The notes under the pieces are model-generated. The model made no database searches and was not told the origin of the DNA. It was given only the letters and a program-made list of their open reading frames with translations. 64,000 nucleotides of DNA, from NCBI RefSeq assembly GCF_014873765.1, contig NZ_JADBGG010000001.1, positions 124,001 through 188,000 of the forward strand, in the 5' to 3' direction. Numbering within the stretch: position 1 is the stretch's first letter; each line of letters begins with the position of its first letter. Origin of the DNA: Desulfomicrobium macestii. GTDB taxonomy: Bacteria; Desulfobacterota; Desulfovibrionia; Desulfovibrionales; Desulfomicrobiaceae. This document shows, one piece after another, positions 36,363 through 46,151 of this stretch. Position numbers and translations under genes: made by a program.

Positions 36363-38242
36363 GCCTGCCGCGCCGTCGGCATTGAGCGCAGGAACCGCTC
36401 CAGATCCTGGCGCGAGATGGGTTTGGCCAGATGCCCGTTCATTCCCGCGGCCATGAAACGCTCGGTGTCGGAAGGGAACGCATGGGCGGTCATGGCAACG
36501 ATGGGCGTCTCCCCACCCTCGGATTTGGGCCAGGACCGAATGATGCGGGTCGCTTCCAATCCATCCATTTCCGGCATCTGGATGTCCATGAGCACCAGAT
36601 CGAAAAACTCGCTGCGCATGTATTCAAGCACCTTCAGCCCGGTTGTGGCCAGGGTGGGTGTGTGCCGCATGCCCTCCAGGAACTTCATGGCGATGGTGCT
36701 GTTGACGGGATTGTCTTCGGCCACGAGCACCTTGAGAGGAGCCATGGGCTGTGCGTCGTCCGGTTGCGGCGCCGGAGTGTTTCTGAGCGCGAGCGGCGGC
36801 GCGGGTTGCAACGGCAGGCAGACGGCAAAAAGCGACCCGCTCGGGCTTGATTCAAAGGCAAGGGAGCCGCCCAACAACACGACCAGATGTTGCGTGATGC
36901 TGAGGCCAAGGCCCGACCCCTCGAATTTGCGGGTCTGAGTCGAGTCGGCCTGCGCAAAGGGCGCGAACAGGCCGGTCTGAGCCTTGTCGGGGATGCCCAC
37001 CCCCGTATCCTCCACCTCGATGAAGATGCGGTGCTCTCCGGGTTTGACGGGAGTCAGGCTTGAGACGCGAATCTCGACCTTGCCGCGCAGGGTGAATTTG
37101 ACCGCGTTGCCGATGAGATTGGTCAGGATCTGCCGGATGCGCACCGTGTCCCCGAACAGGGCCGTGGGGACGGTTTCATCGACAGTGCCGCGCAACGCAA
37201 GCCCCCGGTCCAGAACCACGGCCTGAAAGCTGTCCGTCAAATCCTCCATGAGTTCGCGGATGTCGAAGGGCTCGTGCATGACGGGCATGCGGGAGGCCTC
37301 CAGCCGGGACAGGTCCAGAATGTCGTTCAGAAGCCGGAGCAGGCTGCGGGAGGAACGCATGGCCGTTTGCAGATACTGCTGGATGACGGCCGGATCGGAG
37401 TTGTCCATGGCCAGCTGGAGCATGCCCATGACTCCGTTCATGGGCGTGCGGATTTCGTGACTCATGTTGGCCAGGAATTGTGTCTTGGCCAGGGTCGCGC
37501 TTTCGGCCTGTTCCTTGGCCTGGGAAAGTCTCGATTCGGCGATGCGCCGTTCTTCGACCTCCTCGCTCAGTTTGGTGAAGGCCTCCAGCAGTCCGCGTCG
37601 CATTTTCTCCAGCGAAGCGGTGACCTGATCAAGTTCGTCGTTTCGAAATTTTTTACCCAGGGCGATGGGTTGCTCAAGGTTAACGGGAGAGATGTCCCGG
37701 ACCTGGGCGGCCAGGGAGTGCAGGTGCATGCCCACCTGGCGATGGAAAAGAAAAAGCAGGGCCGAGACCAGAACCAGGGCGACAATGACCTCGCCCATGA
37801 GGAGGTCCAGAAATTCGCGGCCAACCTGGGCCCTGATCCCGTCGAGGGACGCGACCAGCACGAGTTTGCCAAGCGCATAGGGCTGATCATTGAAGGAAAA
37901 GGTGAGCTCGAATTCACGCCTTATGGATCTCTTGGCATCGACGCGGCCGGCCTCGGCGATGGTCTTGCCGGATTGGACAATGGCTGCATGCACGAAGTTC
38001 GGCCGCGCGACGAGCCCTTGTAGCTGGATGTCCAGCAGCGTTGTGTCGAGCTGCCACAGGCTCGCGGAGATGCTCTTGAGATCGCCGGATGCGACCTGAT
38101 TCATCGATCCGTGCACGGCCGCGATGTTGCTCTTGTATTTGAAATGAAGCTGGGCGGCGGCCAGGATGGTGCTGGCCGCCAGGCTCAAGAGCCCCATGGA
38201 GATGATCAGGCGCAGGCTGAGACTGCGGCGGGTAGAAAACAT
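36359..38242 (-). CDS. Hybrid sensor histidine kinase / response regulator
   Basis: The 627-residue protein has a membrane segment near 12-30, a periplasmic region (about 32-150), a second helix (about 152-170) and a HAMP-like linker. The HisKA domain has MSHEIRTPMNG, an ATPase domain has DTGVGIPDK and GLGLSIT, and a C-terminal receiver has acceptor Asp in VLMDIQMPEMDG. No output domain follows, so a separate phosphotransfer partner is expected. It is probably co-transcribed with the radical SAM gene. Confidence 0.92.
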   Translation of the reverse strand: MFSTRRSLSLRLIISMGLLSLAASTILAAAQLHFKYKSNIAAVHGSMNQVASGDLKSISASLWQLDTTLLDIQLQGLVARPNFVHAAIVQSGKTIAEAGRVDAKRSIRREFELTFSFNDQPYALGKLVLVASLDGIRAQVGREFLDLLMGEVIVALVLVSALLFLFHRQVGMHLHSLAAQVRDISPVNLEQPIALGKKFRNDELDQVTASLEKMRRGLLEAFTKLSEEVEERRIAESRLSQAKEQAESATLAKTQFLANMSHEIRTPMNGVMGMLQLAMDNSDPAVIQQYLQTAMRSSRSLLRLLNDILDLSRLEASRMPVMHEPFDIRELMEDLTDSFQAVVLDRGLALRGTVDETVPTALFGDTVRIRQILTNLIGNAVKFTLRGKVEIRVSSLTPVKPGEHRIFIEVEDTGVGIPDKAQTGLFAPFAQADSTQTRKFEGSGLGLSITQHLVVLLGGSLAFESSPSGSLFAVCLPLQPAPPLALRNTPAPQPDDAQPMAPLKVLVAEDNPVNSTIAMKFLEGMRHTPTLATTGLKVLEYMRSEFFDLVLMDIQMPEMDGLEATRIIRSWPKSEGGETPIVAMTAHAFPSDTERFMAAGMNGHLAKPISRQDLERFLRSMPTARQA

Positions 38243-38419
38243 GAAAATCCTTGGAGTGGTGCTCCAGTGAGGGATAACGGCGATAACGGGGTCCTTGCCG
38301 CGTGCGCTGTTTCAAGGGAAGGCGAACGCTAGCGTTTCATGTTTTTTTTGACAAGAGCGCAATTTTTGCCCGGGTCTCTCTTTTGCCAAGAGGGCTGTGT
38401 GCTGGTAAGGCTGCTGGTC

Positions 38420-39913
38420 ATGAAACACGGCATGCGCCTTGGCGACTATCTCGACCTGGAATGGTTCCTGGAAAAGGACAGGATCCTGGACCCCGGAGAA
38501 ATCCTGGACCGGGATCGTAAAATCGGGCTGGCGGCCCAGGCAGGCGCCCTGCCTCCAAAGCTGCAAGGCGCATACTGGCTGGAACGTCGCCGGGACGGCA
38601 GCTCCGGAGGGCTGCCCTCGCGTTCGCTTTGCTCGGTCCTGATCGCGCTGCGTCTGCTGTTCGGCTTCGGCGGCCTTTTGGCTGGCATATCCCTGGTGCG
38701 GGCGCTGCTCCTTTATTCGGGAATCGAGCCGGTCAATGTCTCGGTTTTTTTGCTGTTGGCCGTCTTGCCCCAGGCCGGGCTCAGCCTGCTGGCCGCCGGG
38801 CTGCTGGTGTGCAGAGGGCTGCGCCGGACCGAATTTCGCATCCCGCTGCGTCCCCTGTTCGATCTTGTCTGGCGCCGGCCCGGCAGCCTTTCGCCCCAGG
38901 CCGGATTTGTCCGCGCGCTCATCCTGCGCCGAGGCTGGCCGGCCCGGATGCTGGGTTGGGAGAGCTTGCGGCTCCTGCATCTGGGCGGCTTCTGCCTGGC
39001 CTTCGGTTCCCTGGCCGCTTTGGCCGTCAGCGTCGCGGTCACGGATCTGGCGTTTGGCTGGCAGTCCACCCTGCGGATCGGAGCGCAGGGCATGCACACA
39101 CTGGTCACGGCCCTGTCCGCCCCGTGGTCCTGGCTGCCCGAGCCGTGGGGCCTGACGCCGACGCTGCTTCAGATCGAGGGCAGCCGCATCGTCCTGAAGG
39201 ACGGCATCCAGGCCCTGGCCAGCGCGGATCTCGTGGCCTGGTGGCCGTTTCTGTGCATGTGCCTGCTGGTCTATGCCCTGCTGCCCAGATTCATTCTGCT
39301 GGCGTCGGCCCACTGGATGCTGCGCCGCGCGGAGCGCCGCTTTGTCCATCCCGACCTCGGGCGCATCGTCGATCGCATGCAGGCGCCGTTGCTCGGCTCG
39401 GCCAGGGCCGGGGAAATCCCGGCCGCCCCCTTGCACCTTGGCGTCAGCGCGGCTGCGGGCACGGAGCAATCCGAACTGCAGGGTCAGGCCGGGATCGGTT
39501 GCGTGCTGCTCTTGCCGCCGGAGCTTGTGGGGCGGATCAGGGATGATCTGCTTTCCGGTTTGACACGGCGGGTCTGCGGCTATCCCCCCGGGCGCGTGAT
39601 TCCCGTCAGCCTGGACATGGATGGAATCCGGCAGATGCTGGACGATTGCGCCGGAATCGACTGGGCCGGAGGTTTTGAGCGCTACGTGGTGCTCATCGAG
39701 GCCTGGCAGCCGCCCATCCGTGAAAATCTGCTGGCCCTGACGCTGCTTGGTCAGGAAAACGGCCGCGGCCGGAATCTGATCCTTGTTCTCTGCGGCCGGC
39801 CCTCCGGAGGAGACTGGATGACCGCCCCCGATGCCGCCGCGCGGGAGGTCTGGTCCGATGCAGTGGCGCGCCTGGCCCCGTTGCGTGTTGACATTTTTGG
39901 AGCAAGCACATGA
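38420..39913 (+). CDS. DUF2868 membrane protein
   Basis: The 497-residue protein begins MKHGMRLGDYLDLEWFLEKD, matching the DUF2868 N terminus. It has about four membrane segments (near 75-95, 105-130, 190-215 and 275-300) and a soluble C-terminal domain. The start is uncertain: GTG 38399 has a nearer AGGG but is not needed by the family N terminus. Its stop overlaps the DUF3482 GTPase start by ATGA, a recurring pair in proteobacteria. Function is unknown. Confidence 0.8.
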   Translation: MKHGMRLGDYLDLEWFLEKDRILDPGEILDRDRKIGLAAQAGALPPKLQGAYWLERRRDGSSGGLPSRSLCSVLIALRLLFGFGGLLAGISLVRALLLYSGIEPVNVSVFLLLAVLPQAGLSLLAAGLLVCRGLRRTEFRIPLRPLFDLVWRRPGSLSPQAGFVRALILRRGWPARMLGWESLRLLHLGGFCLAFGSLAALAVSVAVTDLAFGWQSTLRIGAQGMHTLVTALSAPWSWLPEPWGLTPTLLQIEGSRIVLKDGIQALASADLVAWWPFLCMCLLVYALLPRFILLASAHWMLRRAERRFVHPDLGRIVDRMQAPLLGSARAGEIPAAPLHLGVSAAAGTEQSELQGQAGIGCVLLLPPELVGRIRDDLLSGLTRRVCGYPPGRVIPVSLDMDGIRQMLDDCAGIDWAGGFERYVVLIEAWQPPIRENLLALTLLGQENGRGRNLILVLCGRPSGGDWMTAPDAAAREVWSDAVARLAPLRVDIFGAST

Positions 39914-41316
39914 ATTCCATGCCCGTTTTTGCCGTCATAGGTCATCCTAACGAAGGAAAATCCTCGGTGGTGGCCACCCTGGTCGAAAACGACCGCATTC
40001 GCATCAGCCCACGTCCGGGCGAGACCATGGAGTCCATGACCTATCCGGTCAGCATCGACGGAAAAGACGTCATCGCCTTCGTGGACACCCCGGGTTTTCA
40101 GAACCCGGTGCAGACCCTGGGCTGGATGCGAAAGTTCCGGGGATCGGAAAGCGAGGTCTTCGAGGCGTTCCTGGCCGAGTTCAGGGACGATCCGGGCATG
40201 GCTCACGAGTGCGAATTGCTGACCCCTGTGCGCGACGGAGCCGGGATCATCTATGTGCTCGACGCCTCCCGGCCCCTGCGGCAGGTCGACAAGGCCGAGA
40301 TGGAGATTCTGCGCCTGACTGGCAGGCCACGCATGGCCATCCTCAACTGCAAGACCGGGGAGGAGCAGTTTCTGGAGGAATGGAAGACCGAGCTGCGCAG
40401 GCATTTCAACATGGTGCGGACCTTCAACGCCCTGCGCGCCACCTTTGCCGAGCGCATGCGTCTGCTTGAAAGCCTGCGCGCGCTCGAACAGGACTGGGAG
40501 GACGCGCTGGGTCTGGTGGTGGATGTCTTCGCGCGTGACTGGCGGCGCAGGAACGCGGAGTGCGCGGCCCTGGTCTGCGATTTTCTGCGGCGGGTGCTTG
40601 GCATGGCCGAGACGGCGCACCTCGCCGACCCAGGCCGCAAGGCCGAAGTTGAGGCCCGTCTGGTTTCACGTCTGGAGGAGCGGATCAGACAGGAGGAGGA
40701 AACGCTGCACGAACAGGTCTGTCTGCAATTCCGCCATGACCGGCGCTCCTTTGTGCTGCCGGAACAGTCGGTGCTGCGGCAGGATCTGTTTTCCCGCACC
40801 ACCTGGACCGTCCTGGGCCTCAGCAAGGGCAAACTCGTGGCCGCGGCCGTGGCCGCCGGAGGAGCGGCGGGGGTTGCGCTGGACCTGGCGACGCTTGGCA
40901 GCAGCCTGGGGCTTTTCGCCGCCGTGGGTGGAGCCACCGCCGGACTCGCGGCCCTGTTTCAGGGCGAGCGGCTGGTGCGGGGCAAGGTGCTGGGGCTGGG
41001 CATCGGGCAGCGCAGCGTGCAGGTCGGTCCCCTGGACACGGTGCAGTGGGTGTTCGTTTTGCTGGATCGTTTCCTGCTGCACTATTGGTACGTGATTCAC
41101 TGGTCCCACGCCTGGCGGGGCGAAGACTTTCTGCCGGCCCTCGTCGACGAGGGTGGCAAGCAGGGCTTCACCAGCACATGGAGCAGGGAGGCGCGCGGTC
41201 TTTGCGCGGAGTTCTTCAAGGTCGCCACCGCGGGAGACGACTCAAGGGCCATGGAACTTGAAGCGGACCTGCGTCGTTTTCTGGAGGAGGAGCTGGAGCG
41301 AATGTCCAGGCTTTAG
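39910..41316 (+). CDS. Era-like GTPase with DUF3482 domain
   Basis: The 468-residue protein has G1 GHPNEGKSS (residues 11-19), G3 VDTPG and a GTPase fold over about 1-190. The C-terminal DUF3482 region includes a hydrophobic Ala/Gly-rich stretch near 310-350 that could insert in or lie on a membrane. It is coupled to the DUF2868 membrane protein, suggesting a GTP-controlled membrane complex of unknown function. Confidence 0.87.
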   Translation: MNSMPVFAVIGHPNEGKSSVVATLVENDRIRISPRPGETMESMTYPVSIDGKDVIAFVDTPGFQNPVQTLGWMRKFRGSESEVFEAFLAEFRDDPGMAHECELLTPVRDGAGIIYVLDASRPLRQVDKAEMEILRLTGRPRMAILNCKTGEEQFLEEWKTELRRHFNMVRTFNALRATFAERMRLLESLRALEQDWEDALGLVVDVFARDWRRRNAECAALVCDFLRRVLGMAETAHLADPGRKAEVEARLVSRLEERIRQEEETLHEQVCLQFRHDRRSFVLPEQSVLRQDLFSRTTWTVLGLSKGKLVAAAVAAGGAAGVALDLATLGSSLGLFAAVGGATAGLAALFQGERLVRGKVLGLGIGQRSVQVGPLDTVQWVFVLLDRFLLHYWYVIHWSHAWRGEDFLPALVDEGGKQGFTSTWSREARGLCAEFFKVATAGDDSRAMELEADLRRFLEEELERMSRL

Positions 41317-41356
41317 GGCGATTTGGTCCGTCCGGCAGGCCGGAGCGTGGAGTGTG

Positions 41357-42079
41357 TCATTTCCTGCTCGCCGCCCACAGGTGCAGCGACAGGACGAAGG
41401 TGGCGGCGGTCTCGAAGCGCAGGATGCTCGGACCCAGACTGACCGGGGTGAAGCCGTGATCCAGGAAGATGCGCGCCTCCCTGTCGTCCAGGCCTCCCTC
41501 GGGTCCCAGAACCGCCACGCTGCCCCGCGAATCCATCAGTGTGTCCGGGTCCATGAGGCGCGCGTCCTCTTTTTCCCAGCACAGCACCCTCGATCCCATG
41601 TCCCCGGCGGCCTGGGCCACGTCGAGAGGTCCCCTGAAGGTCCGGATGCCCGGCAGCCAGACGGCCCCGCATTGCTTGGCCGCCGCCGCGAGTTGCCGGT
41701 CCCATCCCTGTTTTCCTTCATCCGGGATATCCCCTTGCGATCTGGCCGCCTGCCAGAACCAGACGGCCGAAGCCCCTAGTTCCACGGCCTTTTCCAGCAG
41801 AAATCCGCGCCGCAGCCCTTTGGACCAGCCCACAGCCAGGGTCAGGGGCGAGGCCGGTTCAGGTACAGCGTGTTCCTCGATGAGGTTCAGGCCCGCGTCC
41901 CGTTTGTCCAGCCGATCGATGCGAAAAAGCCCCCAGCGTCCCCGTCCGTTGAAGAGGCGGATCGTTTCTCCGGCCTTGGCGCGCAGCACGCGGGTCAGGT
42001 GGTGGAACTCCTCCCCATCGAGCAGAAAAGGCTCCCGCCACAGGGCGGGAGCCAGATAAAAGGAGTTGAGGCGCGACAT
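41357..42079 (-). CDS. rsmE: 16S rRNA (uracil-1498-N3)-methyltransferase
   Basis: The 240-residue protein has the N-terminal RNA-binding domain (FHHLTRVLRAK) and a C-terminal SPOUT domain with GPEGGLDDREA and LGPSILRFETA, the knot that binds SAM. It methylates U1498 of 16S rRNA. It begins directly after the gcvT stop. Confidence 0.93.
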   Translation of the reverse strand: MSRLNSFYLAPALWREPFLLDGEEFHHLTRVLRAKAGETIRLFNGRGRWGLFRIDRLDKRDAGLNLIEEHAVPEPASPLTLAVGWSKGLRRGFLLEKAVELGASAVWFWQAARSQGDIPDEGKQGWDRQLAAAAKQCGAVWLPGIRTFRGPLDVAQAAGDMGSRVLCWEKEDARLMDPDTLMDSRGSVAVLGPEGGLDDREARIFLDHGFTPVSLGPSILRFETAATFVLSLHLWAASRK

Positions 42080-43162
42080 CTAGGCCAGTTTCCTGCGGGC
42101 AGTGCCGGCAGTGTAGAAGGGCATGTCCGCGCGTGCGGCTTCAAGGGTGGTGCGCGGTCCCTTGACCGTGAAGGTTTCGGCGTCGGCCATGTCCGCGCGG
42201 ACAAAGGCCATTGCTACGCAGTAGCCGAGGCTTGGCGCGATGGAGCCGCTGGTGACCGTGCCGACCCTGGTCTCGCCGACGTAGACCTCGTCGTGATGGC
42301 GGGCGCTGCGGCGGCCGTCGATGCGCAGGCCGATCAGTTTCTCGCGCACATTGCCGAGCCCGGATTTGCCGATGTACTCCGCTTCGCTCTTGAGCATGCC
42401 TCCGTAGCCAGCCTCCACCGGGGTGTGCTGCGTGTCCAGGTCCTGGCCGTAGAGGGGCAGCCCGACCTCAAGGCGCAGGGTGTCGCGTGCGCCAAGGCCC
42501 GCCGGGCGGACGGTTTCGTCGGCCATGAGCTTTTCCCACAGCACCTCGGCCTTGCTCCAGGGCAGGTAGAATTCGCAGCCAAGCTCGCCCGTGTAGCCCG
42601 TGCGGCTGACAATGAGCCTGAATCCTTCAAACTCCACTTCGCGGAAGGCGAAGTAGCCAAGGCTCGTCCAGTCACCGGGCATGACGCGGGCCAGCACGTC
42701 GAATGATTCCGGACCCTGCAGGTCGATCTTGGCTATGTCGAAGCTCTGGTCGATCAGGGTCAGGCTTGCCGGAAGGTGGCTTTTTATCCATGCGAAATCG
42801 GACTCGATGCATGCTCCGTTGACCACGAGCATGTATTTTTCCGTGTCCAGCCGGTAGACGATGAGGTCGTCGAGCACGCCGCCTGTTTCATTGAGGAGGA
42901 AACCGTAGCGGCACTTCCCCGGGGCCAGGGTGGCCAGGTTGTGGGTCACCACGGTGGCCAGCGCTTCGGTCGCGCCGTCGCCTTCAAGCAGGAATTCTCC
43001 CATGTGGGAGATGTCGAAGATGGACGCGTTGGTTCTGGTGTGCTTGTGTTCCTCAAGGATGCCGACATATTGGACAGGCATGTCCCAGCCCGCGAAAGGG
43101 ACCATTCTGGCCCCGTTGTTCTTGTGCCAGGCATGAAGGGGGGTGGTCAGCAATTCGGACAT
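42080..43162 (-). CDS. gcvT: Aminomethyltransferase (glycine cleavage T protein)
   Basis: The 360-residue protein shows GcvT features: MVPFAGWDMPVQY, FDISHMGEF, VSRTGYTGELGCEFY and ARDTLRLEVGLPLYG. It transfers the aminomethyl carbon of glycine to THF. The other gcv genes are absent from this window. No glycine riboswitch is visible in the 31-bp upstream gap. Confidence 0.94.
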   Translation of the reverse strand: MSELLTTPLHAWHKNNGARMVPFAGWDMPVQYVGILEEHKHTRTNASIFDISHMGEFLLEGDGATEALATVVTHNLATLAPGKCRYGFLLNETGGVLDDLIVYRLDTEKYMLVVNGACIESDFAWIKSHLPASLTLIDQSFDIAKIDLQGPESFDVLARVMPGDWTSLGYFAFREVEFEGFRLIVSRTGYTGELGCEFYLPWSKAEVLWEKLMADETVRPAGLGARDTLRLEVGLPLYGQDLDTQHTPVEAGYGGMLKSEAEYIGKSGLGNVREKLIGLRIDGRRSARHHDEVYVGETRVGTVTSGSIAPSLGYCVAMAFVRADMADAETFTVKGPRTTLEAARADMPFYTAGTARRKLA

Positions 43163-43193
43163 AGGTGTTTCCCGCTGTTATAGGGTGATGGGT

Positions 43194-44906
43194 TTACGCT
43201 TCGGTCTTTGTCTTGCGTATGGCTTTGAGTTCGTCAACCAGGGAGACCAGTCTTCGATACAGCTTTCTGATCGTGACGCCGTTTTGGGTCAGTTGGTCTT
43301 CTTTTGGCGTCATGTAGGTCTTGATCAGATAGCGGTCGTTGAGCATGGCTTCGGAAAAAAAGATGGCCTTGGAGACCAGTGGGTCGAAATAATTGGCGAA
43401 TTCAAATTTCAGGTCGGCCAGGATGCCGGTGCTCAGGCGCAGCATCTCAAGATAGGAGATCTTTTTCCCCTTGTGGATGCGGTTCTTCAGGTCCTCCAGT
43501 TCTTTGATCTCCCTGGCCTGCTTGATGTAACTGTACGTGGTCCAGACTTCCTGATGGAGTTCGTGGTGCTCGCCGAATTCCTCGGCCAGCGCGGGGTCGG
43601 TCAGGTATCCGTCCAGCACGCGCACGATCTCGGCGTAGAATTCATCGGAATACCCGATCATGCGCCGCTGATGCTTGCTCAGCCACGAGTGCAGGAACTT
43701 GAGGCGCTTCTCGTGGGTCTCGGTGTTTTCGATGATGTCGTTCTTCTTGTAGACCACCCGGCCCAGAAACTCCCCGCGCACGATGTCGTTGAGCTTGAGG
43801 CTCATGGTATAGGTGTCCTTGAGCAGGTTGACAGAGGTGCAGACCTGGCCCGTGAGGGGATGGATGATCTCCTGCCGCCAGACGGACAGGGCGCGGTCCT
43901 GGCGGACGTTGTTGATGTCGAACTTGTGCTGCCGGTACACCACCCGCAGGATGACCGTGCGTCGCTTGCGGTCGAAGAAATAGCCTTCCTTGTCCAGGTG
44001 ATCGATCACATCCAGGCCGCGAATTTCCACGGGAACCAGGGCTATCTTTTCCACTCGCGGGTAGGGGTGTCCGGACTGCGTGCTGAAAATGGAGGTCAGG
44101 GTCCGGTCCGACTGGCCCAGGGCCTTGATCAGGAAATTCTCTCCCATCTTGTGCAGACGTCTGGCGAAAATGGCGGCCGAGGTCTTGCGCTCCGAAGAGA
44201 TGGGGTAGCCGTATAGCTCCATGAGAAACTGGTACACGAACTCGCGGTTGTTTTCGTAAAGCAGGTTGTCGTTGGACTTGAATTTGCGGCTCCTGAGTCC
44301 GAAACGCTTGAGCTCCGTGTCCAGATCCGAGGGCAGGGACGCGTAAATCCCGGACAGGTAGAATTGGCCGTCGCGGTCCAGCGAGAGGACGTGGGCGCGG
44401 TCCATGCGGCTCAGGAATCCGACAAGCAGGGAATAGGAGGAGATGTCCGAGATCTGGTGGTCTTTTGTCGCCTCCTTGAACTCCTCGCGCATCTCTTTTG
44501 GCATGTGGGCCAGAAAGCAGGCCAGGTTTTTGTCGTGCAGCGAGGTCTCAAGCACGCAACTTTCTCCGAGCACCCGGCTGTCAGGGTCGCGGCAGGTGTG
44601 CAGCAGGTCGAACTGGAAAATTTCGTTGAAGTAGTCCAGAGAGCGCCCGAAGGCGACCATGGAGAAGCCCGGCAGCTCCGGGAATTCGGTCAGGGACGGC
44701 TCGAACGAAGGCAGGAGATCTCGTGCGTCGACCACGGGATAACCCTTGATCTCGGCGTATGGTTTGAGCAGACAGAACTTGATGTGGATGAAATCCAGGA
44801 AGCGCCGCAGCTCATCCAGGTCGCGCAATGGAGATTTCGGCAGCAGATGCCCGCTTTTCAGGGTCTTGAAGGTCGGGATCTTGGAGAACGCGTTTTGCCA
44901 TTTCAT
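43194..44906 (-). CDS. Unrecognised 570-residue protein
   Basis: I do not recognise a domain. The protein is soluble, without signal peptide or membrane segment. It is rich in charged and aromatic residues and ends with a likely helical region (TQNGVTIRKLYRRLVSLVDELKAIRKTKTE). It reads cleanly with codon use like its neighbours, so it is surely coding. It lies upstream of gcvT and rsmE on the same strand and opposite a GAF-domain gene. No strong ribosome site precedes the ATG. Confidence 0.8.
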   Translation of the reverse strand: MKWQNAFSKIPTFKTLKSGHLLPKSPLRDLDELRRFLDFIHIKFCLLKPYAEIKGYPVVDARDLLPSFEPSLTEFPELPGFSMVAFGRSLDYFNEIFQFDLLHTCRDPDSRVLGESCVLETSLHDKNLACFLAHMPKEMREEFKEATKDHQISDISSYSLLVGFLSRMDRAHVLSLDRDGQFYLSGIYASLPSDLDTELKRFGLRSRKFKSNDNLLYENNREFVYQFLMELYGYPISSERKTSAAIFARRLHKMGENFLIKALGQSDRTLTSIFSTQSGHPYPRVEKIALVPVEIRGLDVIDHLDKEGYFFDRKRRTVILRVVYRQHKFDINNVRQDRALSVWRQEIIHPLTGQVCTSVNLLKDTYTMSLKLNDIVRGEFLGRVVYKKNDIIENTETHEKRLKFLHSWLSKHQRRMIGYSDEFYAEIVRVLDGYLTDPALAEEFGEHHELHQEVWTTYSYIKQAREIKELEDLKNRIHKGKKISYLEMLRLSTGILADLKFEFANYFDPLVSKAIFFSEAMLNDRYLIKTYMTPKEDQLTQNGVTIRKLYRRLVSLVDELKAIRKTKTEA

Positions 44907-44999
44907 GCTGGTGCCAACTATCTCATTGTGTTTGTTACGGTTGTGTGTAGACTATTTTTCATGTTTTGCGTTGCCAGTAAACAGGATTTTCAGCTCGTG

Positions 45000-45077
45000 C
45001 CACCGGCCCCTCCGGTGGTTGAAGAGCGTTCTCATTCCCTGTATGTTCGAATCTTTGCCTTGATGCGTGTTTCGAAC
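45000..45077. other. Hairpin and inverted repeat in a divergent intergenic region
   Basis: CCACCGG (45000-45006) and CCGGTGG (45012-45018) form a 7-bp stem without a T-run. GTTCGAA (45045-45051) and TTCGAAC (45071-45077) form a second inverted repeat with a 19-bp gap. They lie between the 570-residue protein gene and the GAF gene and may be regulatory sites. Confidence 0.35.
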
Positions 45078-45106
45078 CATAGGCGCGCCGTGAGAGTGTC
45101 CATCCC

Positions 45107-46135
45107 ATGACCATGAAATACCCTTCCCTGGACAGATTGCTGGAGAGCATCGGCAGCGTTTTTGACGCCTATTCGGTGGTTCTCTTTTGCCGCAATTCCG
45201 CCGGGACATTCGATTTGATCACCTCCTTCAGTCTTGGGGACTCCATCCGCAAAGGCGCGAAGATCGAGCAGGGGCAAGGACTGGTGGGCTGGATTCTCAA
45301 GAACGATTCGCCGCTTGTCGTCGAGAAGTTCGACGAGAAGAACACCTTCCTTGGCTACTATGGCGCGGAGCAGGACGAGCAGATCAAGGTTTTCGTGGGC
45401 TGCCCCCTGCCCGGTGGACTGGGGGCCCTGTGCATGGACAGCAAGAAGACCTATGCCTTCACGTCCAAGGACCAGCGCCTGCTGTCCCTCTTCGCCCTGG
45501 TCGTGGCCGCCATCATGGACGATGTGGGCGAGGGCGGGGTCTCGAATCGCGAGCAGGCCTTGTATCGCGTGCTGCAACAGGTCTACGCCCTGCGCGAGGC
45601 GCATCCCAAATGGACGGATTTCCTGAACCGCTATCTGGCGCTTCTGGCTGGGGCCAGCGGTTACGAATACGCTTTTCTCGTGGTCAGCGACGAGTGGGGG
45701 AACAACTACCTCCTTGAAGGCAGCAACAAGCCCTTCATGCCCGAGAATTTCACTGCCAGGCAGTCGTTCAGCACGGGCAGCGGGCTTCTGGGCTGGGTCT
45801 TCAAGAAGAATCAGCCTGTCTTTTTTGGCGACGGCAAGAGCGAGCTTGGCCGCACGCCCCTTTTTGGCCGCGACATCCCGGGCCCGGTTTTGAACACCCT
45901 CATGGCTTTCCCCCTCAAGGTGCATACCCGTTGCCGGGGCGTACTGGTCTTCGGGGATCGCGAAAGCCGGGTCATCAGTAATGAAATCCGGGCCTTTGCC
46001 AACATGGCCGCGGATTATTTGGCTCTTTTTCTGGAGAATCTGTATCTGAGGAACAAGGTCAGGCGTTTTGCCCCGCCCAGCGTAACCGACCCGGGCGACG
46101 CCACCGATTTCGACAATTCCGATTATCACCCTTAA
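45107..46135 (+). CDS. Tandem GAF-domain protein
   Basis: The 342-residue protein appears to contain two GAF domains, about 5-145 and 170-315. They show repeated GQGLVGWILKN- and GSGLLGWVFKKN-type segments typical of GAF sensors. There is no output or membrane domain. It lies 16 bp upstream of mreB in the same direction, so it is probably co-expressed with it. Confidence 0.82.
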   Translation: MTMKYPSLDRLLESIGSVFDAYSVVLFCRNSAGTFDLITSFSLGDSIRKGAKIEQGQGLVGWILKNDSPLVVEKFDEKNTFLGYYGAEQDEQIKVFVGCPLPGGLGALCMDSKKTYAFTSKDQRLLSLFALVVAAIMDDVGEGGVSNREQALYRVLQQVYALREAHPKWTDFLNRYLALLAGASGYEYAFLVVSDEWGNNYLLEGSNKPFMPENFTARQSFSTGSGLLGWVFKKNQPVFFGDGKSELGRTPLFGRDIPGPVLNTLMAFPLKVHTRCRGVLVFGDRESRVISNEIRAFANMAADYLALFLENLYLRNKVRRFAPPSVTDPGDATDFDNSDYHP

Positions 46136-46151
46136 GTCAGGCAGGGCGAAT

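Noticed and set aside
44911-44925. TTGGCAC near the start of the 570-residue protein gene as a sigma-54 promoter
   Set aside because: No GC at the required ten-base spacing, and it overlaps the start codon.
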